From an uncultured Flavobacteriales bacterium (lineage in GTDB: Bacteria > Bacteroidota > Bacteroidia > Flavobacteriales_D > Crocinitomicaceae), in the NCBI GenBank assembly GCA_937876195.1, contig CALEIK010000033.1:1-64000 (forward strand): a DNA stretch of 64,000 bases, in the 5' to 3' direction. The position numbers and the translations under genes are program-made. Under the pieces are notes generated by a model, which was not told where the DNA came from, made no database searches, and worked only from the letters and a program-made list of their open reading frames with translations. The number at the start of each line of letters is the position of its first letter. The stretch's first letter is position 1. Positions 24,525-32,760 of the stretch are shown here, piece after piece.

Positions 24525-24953
24525 CTATTTTTCGAGGATGAGCAAATAGGTTTCAGCATTGTCTTGATACGCTGTTTTAATGTCGTTATTGGTGATCAAA
24601 ATAATTCGACCTTCAGGAAGTGTTGTGAAAGTACCATCACCGTTGTCTCGTTGTAAATCGTAGTATTTCCCGTCGTCCTTTAACAAAATCTTCCCGCTTT
24701 CTTGATTCGTTACTGTGCCGGAAGAGGTTGTGTAAGTCATATTGAAGGCATAATTCCCTTCTCCATTGTTAAAATCGGAATAAGTCACCGTTCCCACGTT
24801 GTCGTAATAGTAGGAGAGTCCTGTGCTCTTGGTGACTTTCAAACTGTACACGTCCCACGTTCCTTCCATTTTCTTTCCAGTGCTTTTGACTTTGTCACAC
24901 CCAAGAAAAACAACGAGTAGGCAACACACCCAGAATACGTTATAAATTTTCAT
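24525..24953 (-). CDS. Small lipocalin-like lipoprotein
   Basis: A 142-residue lipoprotein starting at ATG 24953 (an in-frame TTG at 24962 is weaker). The signal ends in a lipobox, VVFLGC, so Cys19 should be acylated. The mature protein has the feel of a lipocalin-like beta barrel: MEGTWDVYSLKVTK, YYDNVGTVTYSDF, GEGNYAFNMTYTT, KILLKDDGKYYDLQ. Such Bacteroidota lipoproteins are common and mostly uncharacterised. It overlaps the upstream DUF4230 gene by 14 bp, so it is the last gene of that transcription unit. Confidence 0.7.
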   Translation of the reverse strand: MKIYNVFWVCCLLVVFLGCDKVKSTGKKMEGTWDVYSLKVTKSTGLSYYYDNVGTVTYSDFNNGEGNYAFNMTYTTSSGTVTNQESGKILLKDDGKYYDLQRDNGDGTFTTLPEGRIILITNNDIKTAYQDNAETYLLILEK

Positions 24954-25563
24954 CAAATTCAATAATAAGGTGCTGTTTGGTATGGATTAACTTCTTAAAA
25001 AGACGCACTGTGTTTTCTTCTGCTTTTGATTGCAAAGATAGTGATTTTGCGTTTTCAATCATTTTGAATTTTGCTTGATCTTCTAGCTGTCTTCGGGTCG
25101 CATCACTCCAGTCTCCCTGTTCTTGAAAAATTTCTGTTCTGGATGGACTGATAATTACATCCAACATCTTCGGCTGTGGAAGATTGACCCAAACTGTATC
25201 GGCACTTGATCGAATGGCATAGTTCTTCTTCGATAAATCCAGTCCGTATTTGATTTCACCTTTGACGATGAGTGTTAGTCTTCTTTTCACATTCCTTTTA
25301 AAGAGCCTTACCCATTCCTCTGGATCGTAAAAACTGGATGATTTTTTATAAAATTCAACGGTGTCAATTACGACTTCATCTTTGTAACTAACGGTGCTTA
25401 TTTCAGCAATAGTCTTTATCGATTCAATATGAATGGGCGTGTTATCAATTGTCAACTCCTCACCTTCAGTAGAAGCAAAAAATCGGTAGATGAATAAACC
25501 AATAACGATGAACGCTCCTACCACTAACAAGTTCTTCGCCAAACGGATGTATTCATTTTTCAT
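24940..25563 (-). CDS. DUF4230 family membrane-anchored protein (copy 1)
   Basis: A 207-residue protein with one N-terminal transmembrane segment (about 10-30, LLVVGAFIVIGLFIYRFF). The remainder faces the periplasm. It shares with its upstream neighbour the DUF4230 pattern: an ISTVSYKDEVVI strand, a GEIKYGLDLSKKNY strand, an LPQPKMLDVIISPSRTEIF strand and a long helix starting WSDATRRQLEDQAKFKM. The function of DUF4230 is unknown. It overlaps both neighbours (14 bp and 11 bp), which indicates tight co-translation of two paralogous DUF4230 proteins, one membrane-anchored and one lipid-anchored. Confidence 0.8.
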   Translation of the reverse strand: MKNEYIRLAKNLLVVGAFIVIGLFIYRFFASTEGEELTIDNTPIHIESIKTIAEISTVSYKDEVVIDTVEFYKKSSSFYDPEEWVRLFKRNVKRRLTLIVKGEIKYGLDLSKKNYAIRSSADTVWVNLPQPKMLDVIISPSRTEIFQEQGDWSDATRRQLEDQAKFKMIENAKSLSLQSKAEENTVRLFKKLIHTKQHLIIEFDENL

Positions 25564-26116
25564 CGCTGAGGGGTGTTTGGTGAATAATAATTTTCTCGAA
25601 GCCTAGTTGCTCATAAAAATCGGTGATGAATGCTGATGCATTGTCTGTTGCATCTTTGAAAATTCCAGTTTCTGCCATGTCCTTTTTAATGGACTCTTCA
25701 CCTTGCTTTAGAAAGCTGTTTTTTTCTTGTTGCGTGAAACGGTCTCGAAGTCCAGTAACGCTTTCCATCTCTGTTCGAATAAGGCTTGGGTCCATTGAGA
25801 ATGAAGTGATTTCCACAGGAGGTAAAGTAATTTCAATTGTCGTTCCACTGATTTTAATGTCGCCCTCCTTAACTTTAGAAAGATCAACACCTGCTTTTAT
25901 TTTCGCTTTGCAGTTAATCAATATTTTCCGATCACCGTATTTGTACCACTCTTCCGCTTTGTCCTCAACCTTAATTATTTTCCCTACCGTATATTCTGTG
26001 GTCGACAATTCTCCAATGATTTTAATCTCATATACTTTTTCTTCGGATACAGGAGATGGTTCTGTACAGCTAAAGCAAACAAAGAACAAGGCGATATAGA
26101 AAACGAAATACTTCAT
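25553..26116 (-). CDS. DUF4230 family lipoprotein (copy 2)
   Basis: A 187-residue lipoprotein (lipobox FVCFSC, Cys17). The DUF4230 fold is visible in STTEYTVGKIIKVED, KAKIKAGVDLSKVKEGDIKISG, ITLPPVEITSFSMDPSLIRTE and a long helix TQQEKNSFLKQGEESIKKDM. It is paralogous to the adjacent membrane-anchored copy, whose gene starts within its last 11 bp. The gene ends the group M20 peptidase - DUF4230 - DUF4230 - lipoprotein; it begins 4 bp after the M20 stop. Function unknown. Confidence 0.8.
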   Translation of the reverse strand: MKYFVFYIALFFVCFSCTEPSPVSEEKVYEIKIIGELSTTEYTVGKIIKVEDKAEEWYKYGDRKILINCKAKIKAGVDLSKVKEGDIKISGTTIEITLPPVEITSFSMDPSLIRTEMESVTGLRDRFTQQEKNSFLKQGEESIKKDMAETGIFKDATDNASAFITDFYEQLGFEKIIIHQTPLSDEK

Positions 26117-26120
26117 GGAT

Positions 26121-27311
26121 TTAAGAAAACGGAGCGAGTGCCATCATTTGAACACCAACAATTAGCGCTTCTTCATCAATATTAAATTTCGGATGATGTA
26201 CACCATAAATGATTCCTTCGGCTTCATTGCGAACGCCTAATCTGAAGAAACATACTGGAATCTCTTGTGAATAATAGGAAAAATCTTCCGCCGTTAAACG
26301 AATGGGCAATTCTTCCACATTTTGAGGGCCAAGAAACACTTGTGCAGCGCTTCTCATTTTGGCAGTTACTTTTGGATCATTTTCCAAATAAGGATATCCC
26401 TTGCTAATTTCCACCGTTGCGCTTCCTCCAGCAGCTTGCGCCAAATCATTTGCTGTTTTTTCAATCAGCTCCAATGCTTCTGCTCTCCAAGGCTCGTCCA
26501 TTGTACGGAATGTTCCCTTTAAATAAGCCTTGGAAGGAATGATGTTTGTCGCACCGATTGCTTCAAAATGTCCAAAGGAAAGTACACATGGAATTTTTGG
26601 GTCGCATTTACGACTCACAATTTGTTGCATTTGCGTGACAATGTTCGCACCGATTAAAATCGGATCAATGCATTGATGAGGTGTTGCACCGTGTCCGCCT
26701 TTTCCGTGAATGGTAATGTAAATTTCATCGCAAGAGGCCATATAGATTCCCTCTTTAAATCCAACCTTTCCAACGGGCATATCTGGGAAAACATGCAGTG
26801 CATACATTTCAGTAATTGTCGGATTTTTAAGCGCTCCGTCGCGAATCATGTATGTAGCACCGCCAGGGTTTTTTTCTTCTCCAGGTTGAAAGATAAGCTT
26901 CACTGGCTGGGGCAATTCATTGCGTAATTTGTTCAGAATTTCTGCAGCACCAAGCAAGATAGATGTATGGACATCGTGTCCACAAGCGTGCATTACACCG
27001 TCCACTGTGGATTTATAGGGAACATCATTTTCTTCTTGAATTGGAAGTGCATCCATGTCCGCTCTAAGTCCAATTGCAGCATCCTCTTTTGTATGATGAT
27101 CTCCTCTGATAATTGCAACAATCCCTGTGTCACCCACTTTTGTTGTGTGTTCAATCTCCAGTTTGGTCAGTTGCTCAGAGACAAAGTTCATCGTATTCAC
27201 CTCTTGGTACGATAATTCAGGGTGTGCATGAATATGATTTCGGTAGCCATTCACTTTTTCAAAAAGTCGAACGGATAGTAATTGTATTTCTTCTTTTACC
27301 TTAAGATTCAT
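26121..27311 (-). CDS. M20 family amidohydrolase / carboxypeptidase
   Basis: A 396-residue zinc peptidase of the M20D group, which removes acyl or aminoacyl groups from amino acids (N-acyl amino acid amidohydrolase, IAA-amino-acid hydrolase type). Metal and catalytic residues appear in RADMDALPIQEE, HACGHDVHTSILLG and FQPGEEKNPGG, and the dimerisation lid domain has GKGGHGATPHQCIDPI. I chose ATG 27311; ATG 27323 adds four residues and overlaps the upstream gene more. It overlaps the TauE gene by 11 bp, so they are co-translated. Confidence 0.88.
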   Translation of the reverse strand: MNLKVKEEIQLLSVRLFEKVNGYRNHIHAHPELSYQEVNTMNFVSEQLTKLEIEHTTKVGDTGIVAIIRGDHHTKEDAAIGLRADMDALPIQEENDVPYKSTVDGVMHACGHDVHTSILLGAAEILNKLRNELPQPVKLIFQPGEEKNPGGATYMIRDGALKNPTITEMYALHVFPDMPVGKVGFKEGIYMASCDEIYITIHGKGGHGATPHQCIDPILIGANIVTQMQQIVSRKCDPKIPCVLSFGHFEAIGATNIIPSKAYLKGTFRTMDEPWRAEALELIEKTANDLAQAAGGSATVEISKGYPYLENDPKVTAKMRSAAQVFLGPQNVEELPIRLTAEDFSYYSQEIPVCFFRLGVRNEAEGIIYGVHHPKFNIDEEALIVGVQMMALAPFS

Positions 27312-27693
27312 TTGTAAGACCATTATATCCAGTGACTATAAAGCGAAATGCGACATACGCCATGATGACACCAAAAATGAATTTAATTAAAGCAGGAGAA
27401 AATTTAAGCGCTAATTTTGAACCAAAGTAGCCTCCGATCACGAAGGTCAATGCTATGATTACTCCATATTTTATCTCAATGTTTCCTGCCTTGAGGTAAT
27501 TGTTGACAGCTAGAATTCCAACAGGTAAAAGCAGTACAAACAGGCTAGTTCCCTGCGCATCATGCTGTGACATGCCAAGCGCATAGATAAGGGCTGGTAC
27601 AATAATAACTCCTCCTCCAACACCTACAAATCCGCTCAGCACTCCTGCAAGCATACCTATGGCGATTAAGATTAGTATGGTGGATGTCGTCAT
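27301..27693 (-). CDS. Half-size TauE/SafE-like membrane protein
   Basis: A 130-residue membrane protein with four hydrophobic helices and the TauE/SafE motif GFVGVGGGVIIVPALIYALG (about 17-36) and GGYFGSKLALKF (about 83-94). TauE/SafE proteins are usually about 250 residues with two repeats of this unit and export organosulfur or anions; here only one repeat is present, so it may work as a dimer. A -7 box at 27716-27723 makes ATG 27693 a better start than 27705. Confidence 0.75.
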   Translation of the reverse strand: MTTSTILILIAIGMLAGVLSGFVGVGGGVIIVPALIYALGMSQHDAQGTSLFVLLLPVGILAVNNYLKAGNIEIKYGVIIALTFVIGGYFGSKLALKFSPALIKFIFGVIMAYVAFRFIVTGYNGLTNES

Positions 27694-27715
27694 TTTTGGA
27701 TACATATGTATTTAC

Positions 27716-27742
27716 CAAAGATACAGATTCTCTTTAAATCAA
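27716..27742 (-). promoter_or_regulatory. Promoter for the TauE - M20 - DUF4230 group
   Basis: On the minus strand TATCTTTG (27716-27723) is a full -7 match and TTG (27740-27742) lies 16 nt upstream. It would serve the chain of overlapping genes down to 24.5 kb. Confidence 0.55.
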
Positions 27743-27753
27743 TACCGTTGGGT

Positions 27754-28479
27754 TTAATTTCCAAATACCTTCTTGAGTAGATCGGTAACGCGTGCACCAG
27801 GATTTTTACGAATCTCCAGTTCTTCTTTGGCTATTTGAACAAATAACCCGTCGATTGCTTTATTGGTTGCGTACTCCTCTAAATCTGGATTAACTTTCTT
27901 CACCAAGGGGATTTTATTATACGTTGTGAAAACCGAATTCCAGTGTTTTGTCGCCCCTACCTTTTCGAGTGAGGCTTTAATCACTGGACGAAATTTCTCC
28001 ACCAAAGCTGCTCGGGTTGAACTTTCCAAGAAACGGGTAGCGGCATCATCATTGCCCTTTAGAAGTCCCATGGCATCCGTAACGGACATGCTTTTAATGG
28101 CATTAATAAAAATATCTTTTGCACCGTTGGCAGCATCTTCCGCTGCACGATTGATAGATTCGATGGCTTCGTCAACTTTAGCACCTTGCCCCATTTGACG
28201 GAGTTTACTCTCCACATCTTTTGCTTCCTGTGGCAGAGGAATTTTAATTTGTGGATCTTTAAAGTAACCGTCTGGTTTTGACAACTGATCAACACCTTTT
28301 TCTACACCTTTATTTAGCGCTTCTTTGAGCCCTGAAACTACTTCTCCTTCGCTGAGCGAACTCGAATTTTCAGTTTTCAATGTTTCATTCACTTTATTTT
28401 TTAGTTTCCCAAAATCTTGTCCAAAGGAAAAGTTTGCAACAAGTAAAAAACCACACAGGGCAAAGGTCAATTTATTCAT
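27754..28479 (-). CDS. DUF4197 domain secreted protein
   Basis: A 241-residue protein with a signal peptide (MNKLTFALCGFLLVANFSFGQ). The mature sequence is helical and matches DUF4197: SEGEVVSGLKEALNKGVEKGVDQLSKPDGYFKDPQIKIPLP, then AKDIFINAIKSMSVTDAMGLLKGNDDAATRFLESSTRAAL and ATNKAIDGLFVQIAKEELEIRKNPGARVTDLLKKVFG at the C-terminus. The family is widespread in Gram-negative bacteria, is exported, and has no known activity. It appears to be monocistronic. Confidence 0.85.
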   Translation of the reverse strand: MNKLTFALCGFLLVANFSFGQDFGKLKNKVNETLKTENSSSLSEGEVVSGLKEALNKGVEKGVDQLSKPDGYFKDPQIKIPLPQEAKDVESKLRQMGQGAKVDEAIESINRAAEDAANGAKDIFINAIKSMSVTDAMGLLKGNDDAATRFLESSTRAALVEKFRPVIKASLEKVGATKHWNSVFTTYNKIPLVKKVNPDLEEYATNKAIDGLFVQIAKEELEIRKNPGARVTDLLKKVFGN

Positions 28480-28551
28480 AATTTGTTTGTTTAGTCAATA
28501 ATACAAAATTTCAGGGGAAATGGAGAAGGAATAGTGAAAAGGTCTGTTCAA

Positions 28552-29520
28552 TTATTGTACCATCAAATTACACCCGCGAAGATCTGCTTGGTCAAAGCGC
28601 CCCATAATTTCAAAGCCATTCTCAACAATTCGACCTAAATCTTGTGTTGCAATGAATGAACAGCTGTTCAAATTGGCAAGGTCGATGACGTTTATTCCCC
28701 CCGTTTTTCCATCTTCTAGGTAGTGAAAGGGATCATTGACTTCCCTAATGAGAATTTTCATCCAAGGTGGTGTCTCAAACAGGCCATTGGCATTGCTATA
28801 GCCTTGAGAAAGCAGTTCTGTCATACCGTATTCAGAAGAGACAAACGGAACATGCAGGCCTTGCTGCAACTGTTGGTGCAATTCAACTTTGGTCAATTCC
28901 TTTCGGCGACCCTTCATTCCTCCTGTTTCAATGATGCGCGCTTTGGAGAGGTTTACGTTTTTTTCGGCTAAATCGAGTAAGGCATACGACACACCAAATA
29001 GTACAACCTCTTTCCCGCTTGCTATCGCCTGTTGGTAGCGCGATTCAATTTCTGAGGGTGAATTGAGAAGAAAACCAGAGAGTGGATTGTTTGTGGCGGC
29101 AACCAAATGATCGACCATGTAGACCAAGCTAGATTCTCCTTGTTCAATGTAATTTGGCAACAACGCGAGTATGACTTGATTCTCAGGATTTCCAATCAGT
29201 GAGGTATATGCTTTGAAAAATGAGTCTTTGTACAACTGTAAATCTTCAACAAAATGTTGACTACGGACTTGTCCAGTCGTTCCACTACTTTTAAAAATAA
29301 TTGCGGGATTTAGTCCTTCTTTGCACACTTTATGCGTTTTGAAAAAGGAAATGGGTAGAAATGGGATTTCTTCTATCTTTTTGGGAGCGGGCCAATTAAG
29401 ACTGTTCACGTATTCACGGTAAATAGGACAGTTTTCTTTTTGGTATTCAAAGACCTTCAGTGCGACTTGTTCAAAATCATACGCATTGGCGTTGGAGAAT
29501 ATGCTTTGGCGCAAATCCAT
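28552..29520 (-). CDS. LuxE-like acyl-protein synthetase
   Basis: A 322-residue adenylate-forming enzyme of the LuxE/acyl-protein synthetase family, which activates a fatty acid and holds it on a Cys. The ATP-loop motif IFKSSGTTGQVRSQH and the EYGMTELLSQGY motif are clear, and later ATQDLGRI is the AMP-binding Asp region. I chose ATG 29520, 4 bp after the upstream transporter's stop. No luxC/luxD reductase genes are nearby, so it is not a bioluminescence gene. Substrate and acceptor are unknown, but a role in modifying an acid or making a secondary metabolite is possible. Confidence 0.8.
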   Translation of the reverse strand: MDLRQSIFSNANAYDFEQVALKVFEYQKENCPIYREYVNSLNWPAPKKIEEIPFLPISFFKTHKVCKEGLNPAIIFKSSGTTGQVRSQHFVEDLQLYKDSFFKAYTSLIGNPENQVILALLPNYIEQGESSLVYMVDHLVAATNNPLSGFLLNSPSEIESRYQQAIASGKEVVLFGVSYALLDLAEKNVNLSKARIIETGGMKGRRKELTKVELHQQLQQGLHVPFVSSEYGMTELLSQGYSNANGLFETPPWMKILIREVNDPFHYLEDGKTGGINVIDLANLNSCSFIATQDLGRIVENGFEIMGRFDQADLRGCNLMVQ

Positions 29521-29524
29521 GTGA

Positions 29525-31147
29525 CTAGAATAAAAGTCCCGCAAGCACTGCTGTCGACATACATGCGAGTGTTCCACCTAGCAAGGCGATAAATCCATAT
29601 TTGGCAAGAACAGATTTCTTCTCAGGCACCAAGATTCCTATCCCACCAACTTGGATTCCGATAGAGGCAATGTTTGCAAATCCACAAAGCACATACGTTG
29701 CCATGATGATTGTTTTTTGAGAAAGTTCATCTTGCATTTCTCCGAGGTGCGGGTATGCTATGAATTCATTGAGGATAGTTTTTTCACCCAACAATTGCCC
29801 GAAATACATACAATCTTGCCATTCAACGCCCATCACCCAAGAAATTGGCGCGAGGATGTAGCCAGCGATACTTTCAAAACTGAGTTGCGAATACATGCCA
29901 CCAGAAGCGATCACTTTGTTTAATGATGTCCAATCACCGATTTTACCCAATCCGTAGTTAAATAGGGCAATCAAACTGATAAACACAATCAGCATCGCTC
30001 CGACATTTGCAGCCAGTTTCAGCCCTTCAGTGGTTCCGTTAGTAATAGCTTCAAGCGCGTTTGCACCAATTTTTTCTTTGGGAACATCCAAGTTCTTGTC
30101 GATTTCTTCCGTTTCAGGAACGAGCATTTTCGCAAACACGATTGCCGCAGGAGCCGACATAAACGATGCCGTTAACAAATGCTTGGCGTAAAACATTTCT
30201 TTTACTTCGTCACCACCACCCAAGATTCCGATGACGGCAGCAAGTACACCACCAGCAATTGTGGCCATTCCACCGACCATCAAACACATGATTTCGGATT
30301 TGGTCATGCGACCGAGGTAAGGACGCACCAAGAGTGGAGCTTCCGTTTGACCGATAAAAATATTCGCCGCGGCAGAGATACTTTCCGCCCCAGAAATTCC
30401 AAGTGTTTTGTTCATCACCCATGCCAATTTTTTGACAATGAACTGGAGAATTCCCATGTAATAGAGTAGACTTGAAATCGCCGCAAAGAAAATGATAGAA
30501 GGTAAAATCCACGTCATAAAATTCATGAGCATTGAATCCATCTGTTCCGAGCCGAGACTTCTAAACAGGAATGTAGAACCGTCGTGTGAGAAATTAATCA
30601 GTTTGGTAAATGCTTTTGAAATCCAGTCAAAAATGGTTGAGATAAAGGGAACTTTTAAGATGAGAATGGCAAGGAGGATTTGAAGTGTCGTTCCTTTCAA
30701 TACCAGTTTCCAGTCAATTTTTTTACGATTTCGACTAAAGACAAATCCAATGAAAAACAAGAAAATTAACCCAAAAAGTCCTTTAATTACGGTTGCAAAC
30801 GACATACCAGTACCGTAAAAACTCTCTTTATCATGATAGGCATAGCGCACACCATCTTTGGAAAAGACGACTTTATTATTGGATGTGTAAAGTATCGGGT
30901 AATTTGTTGTTTGCACCGATGAGTCTCCTTGAGAGGTCAGAATGAGTTCCTTACCCTTTAGTGACCAATCACCTTTTTTTTGAGAGGTGAGGAGTGTATC
31001 GGTGTTTTTAAAAGTACCGTCTTTTTTGAGGGTGAGCTGAAATGTTTTTCTGTGATACGTTTCATCATCAAATGACCAGGCATTTAAAGAGGCAGCGCAT
31101 ACAACAAAGAGGATTAGAAATTTAAGCTTTACGCTTTTTAATTTCAT
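29525..31147 (-). CDS. nupC: Concentrative nucleoside transporter with N-terminal periplasmic domain
   Basis: A 540-residue CNT/NupC-type cation-nucleoside symporter. It starts from ATG 31147, overlapping the upstream gene by 26 bp. Residues 1-25 look like a signal peptide (LKFLILFVVCAASLNAWS), and about 26-105 is a soluble, lipocalin-like strand segment. The transporter proper starts near 115. The conserved GAESISAAANIFIGQTEAPLLVRPYL block and GGMATIAGGVLAAVIG hairpin are in the substrate-binding region. The extra periplasmic segment is unusual for CNT proteins as I know them. The direction of transport follows from family, not from sequence alone. Confidence 0.88.
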   Translation of the reverse strand: MKLKSVKLKFLILFVVCAASLNAWSFDDETYHRKTFQLTLKKDGTFKNTDTLLTSQKKGDWSLKGKELILTSQGDSSVQTTNYPILYTSNNKVVFSKDGVRYAYHDKESFYGTGMSFATVIKGLFGLIFLFFIGFVFSRNRKKIDWKLVLKGTTLQILLAILILKVPFISTIFDWISKAFTKLINFSHDGSTFLFRSLGSEQMDSMLMNFMTWILPSIIFFAAISSLLYYMGILQFIVKKLAWVMNKTLGISGAESISAAANIFIGQTEAPLLVRPYLGRMTKSEIMCLMVGGMATIAGGVLAAVIGILGGGDEVKEMFYAKHLLTASFMSAPAAIVFAKMLVPETEEIDKNLDVPKEKIGANALEAITNGTTEGLKLAANVGAMLIVFISLIALFNYGLGKIGDWTSLNKVIASGGMYSQLSFESIAGYILAPISWVMGVEWQDCMYFGQLLGEKTILNEFIAYPHLGEMQDELSQKTIIMATYVLCGFANIASIGIQVGGIGILVPEKKSVLAKYGFIALLGGTLACMSTAVLAGLLF

Positions 31148-31709
31148 CCCTGATTCTAGAAGCCAGTTCATAGTCCTCATCTTGAATTGCTTGGTTAAGT
31201 TGACTTGCCAAATCTTCATTGGAAAGTGATGCAATCGTATTTTCTTCGGATGATTCATCCAATGACTCGGCGAGCAAGTCGTTTTCATCAATCGCTGATT
31301 CGTCGAGTAGTATTCCAGCAGATGAAAGAATAGATTCGTAGGTATATACTGGACAGTTAAAACGCACTCCTATTGCAATGGCGTCTGAAGTTCTGGCATC
31401 AATTTCTGCAATTGTACCGTCTTGCTGACAGATAATTTTGGAATAAAAAATTCCTTCCACCAATTTGTATACGATTACTTCTTTTACTTCGATGGAAAAG
31501 GTTGTCGCAAAATTCTTAAACAGGTCATGCGTTAATGGGCGTGTAGGAACCATTTTTTCCAATTCAATGGCGATCGCTTGCGCTTCAAAACCACCGATAA
31601 TGATAGGTAACCGACGATTCCCTTCCACTTCTGATAAAACTAAGGCATAGGCGCCAGATTGCGTTTGACTATAAGATAATCCTACAATTTCTAGTTTTAT
31701 TTTTTCCAT
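31122..31709 (-). CDS. Bifunctional nuclease (BFN/DUF151) domain protein with UVR motif
   Basis: A 195-residue protein starting at ATG 31709 (a TTG at 31715 is possible). The BFN domain (about 1-140) has YALVLSEVEGNRRLPIIIGGFEAQAIAIELE and DARTSDAIAIGVRFNCPVY, as in bacterial bifunctional nuclease proteins. The C-terminus (about 165-195, SQLNQAIQDEDYELASRIRDEIKKRK) is a UVR helix pair as found in UvrB/UvrC-interacting proteins. The combination is frequent in Bacteroidota; nuclease activity is inferred. The gene overlaps the CNT start by 26 bp, so these genes form one operon with the LuxE-like gene. Confidence 0.88.
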   Translation of the reverse strand: MEKIKLEIVGLSYSQTQSGAYALVLSEVEGNRRLPIIIGGFEAQAIAIELEKMVPTRPLTHDLFKNFATTFSIEVKEVIVYKLVEGIFYSKIICQQDGTIAEIDARTSDAIAIGVRFNCPVYTYESILSSAGILLDESAIDENDLLAESLDESSEENTIASLSNEDLASQLNQAIQDEDYELASRIRDEIKKRKA

Positions 31710-31745
31710 TTGCAAGCCTGGTTTAATCTCTTTATTTAAACAAGT

Positions 31746-31769
31746 AGGGAAGCTGTGTTTTGCTTCCCT
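31746..31769 (-). terminator. Hairpin after etfA / before the nuclease gene
   Basis: AGGGAAGC (31746-31753) pairs perfectly with GCTTCCCT (31762-31769) over an 8-nt loop. It lies between the etfBA transcript and the next minus-strand operon. T-rich sequence is only moderate, so a leader hairpin is possible. Confidence 0.5.
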
Positions 31770-31797
31770 CTAGAATACCTGTTTTGTAAAAATACTT

Positions 31798-31812
31798 ATT
31801 TCTTAGAGAAAT
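31798..31812 (-). terminator. Short hairpin just after etfA
   Basis: ATTTCT (31798-31803) pairs with AGAAAT (31807-31812) three bases later, 3 bp beyond the etfA stop. On the minus strand it is followed by AAGTATTTTTAC. It could end etfBA mRNA together with the stronger hairpin at 31746-31769. Confidence 0.4.
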
Positions 31813-31815
31813 TTC

Positions 31816-32754
31816 TTAGTTTGAGCTCTTGAATTTTTTTACTGCTTCGGTTAATCGAGGGAGCACTTCGAATGCGTCACCTACAATTCCGTAATCCGCA
31901 GCCTTGAAAAACGGCGCCTCAGAATCAGTGTTAATCACTACAATTACTTTTGATCCATTTACCCCAGCCAAGTGCTGAATAGCACCAGAAATACCAGCTG
32001 CAATGTACAAATTGGGACGAATAGCAACACCCGTTTGTCCAACGTGTTCGTGATGAGGTCTCCAACCAATGTCAGCCACTGGTCGAGAACACGCTGTAGC
32101 TGCGCCTAATTCTTTTGCTAAATCTTCTACCATTCCCCAGTTTTCAGGACCTTTTAATCCACGTCCAGCAGAAACAACTATTTCAGCTTCTGGCAAAGGA
32201 ATTTCTCCTTCAGGAATCTTTGTGTTTAATAGTTTCACTTTCGCATCTCCTGCGCTGCCATCAAATGCTTCTACACTGCATGCTGCACCTCCTGCTTCAG
32301 GTTGAATGCTATTTGGCAAAAGCGAAATGATTTTCTTTGCAGATGTTACTTTCACATTTCCAAATGCTTTTCCCGAGAAAACGTTGACTTTAACTGTGTC
32401 ACCATTTGGAACGGCGATAGCTCCTGAAACCAATCCGGCTTTTAAACGAACAGATAATCTTGGAGCCACTGCCTTTGCAACTAAATCATGAGAAAACACA
32501 ATTGTATCTGCTCCCACTGTTTCCGCTGCTTTGGCGATTACTCGCGTTAATTGCTGAGAATCGTCGTTCGCTACAGAGCGGTCCACCAATACTTTTGAAG
32601 CACCGTACTCTCCCAATTTGGCAAGTACAGCATCTTCTGTATTTCCAGTTGTGATAACTACGACATCCTTCCCTAATTTCTTTCCATATGTAACAGCTTC
32701 AAGGGCATTTTTAGCTAAACCATTACGACTATTTATATATACTAATGTTGACAT
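31816..32754 (-). CDS. etfA: Electron transfer flavoprotein, alpha subunit
   Basis: A 312-residue ETF alpha subunit. With EtfB it carries electrons from acyl-CoA dehydrogenases to the quinone pool. The C-terminal FAD domain has VSAGRGLKGPENWGMVEDLAKELGA, GWRPHHEHVGQTGVAIRPNLYIAAGISGAIQHLAG and INTDSEAPFFKAADYGIVGD, the classic flavin-binding segments. The gene starts 6 bp after etfB and the two form an operon. Confidence 0.96.
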   Translation of the reverse strand: MSTLVYINSRNGLAKNALEAVTYGKKLGKDVVVITTGNTEDAVLAKLGEYGASKVLVDRSVANDDSQQLTRVIAKAAETVGADTIVFSHDLVAKAVAPRLSVRLKAGLVSGAIAVPNGDTVKVNVFSGKAFGNVKVTSAKKIISLLPNSIQPEAGGAACSVEAFDGSAGDAKVKLLNTKIPEGEIPLPEAEIVVSAGRGLKGPENWGMVEDLAKELGAATACSRPVADIGWRPHHEHVGQTGVAIRPNLYIAAGISGAIQHLAGVNGSKVIVVINTDSEAPFFKAADYGIVGDAFEVLPRLTEAVKKFKSSN

Positions 32755-32760
32755 ATCTTC

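Noticed and set aside
31148..31291. Longer N-terminus for the nucleoside transporter
   Set aside because: The added 48 residues overlap the nuclease gene, look non-native, and mask a good signal peptide starting at 31147.
31590..31640. SEVEG in the bifunctional nuclease as another translated REP element
   Set aside because: The segment VLSEVEGNRRLPIIIGG is a normal conserved motif of the BFN family, and the DNA there is not palindromic.
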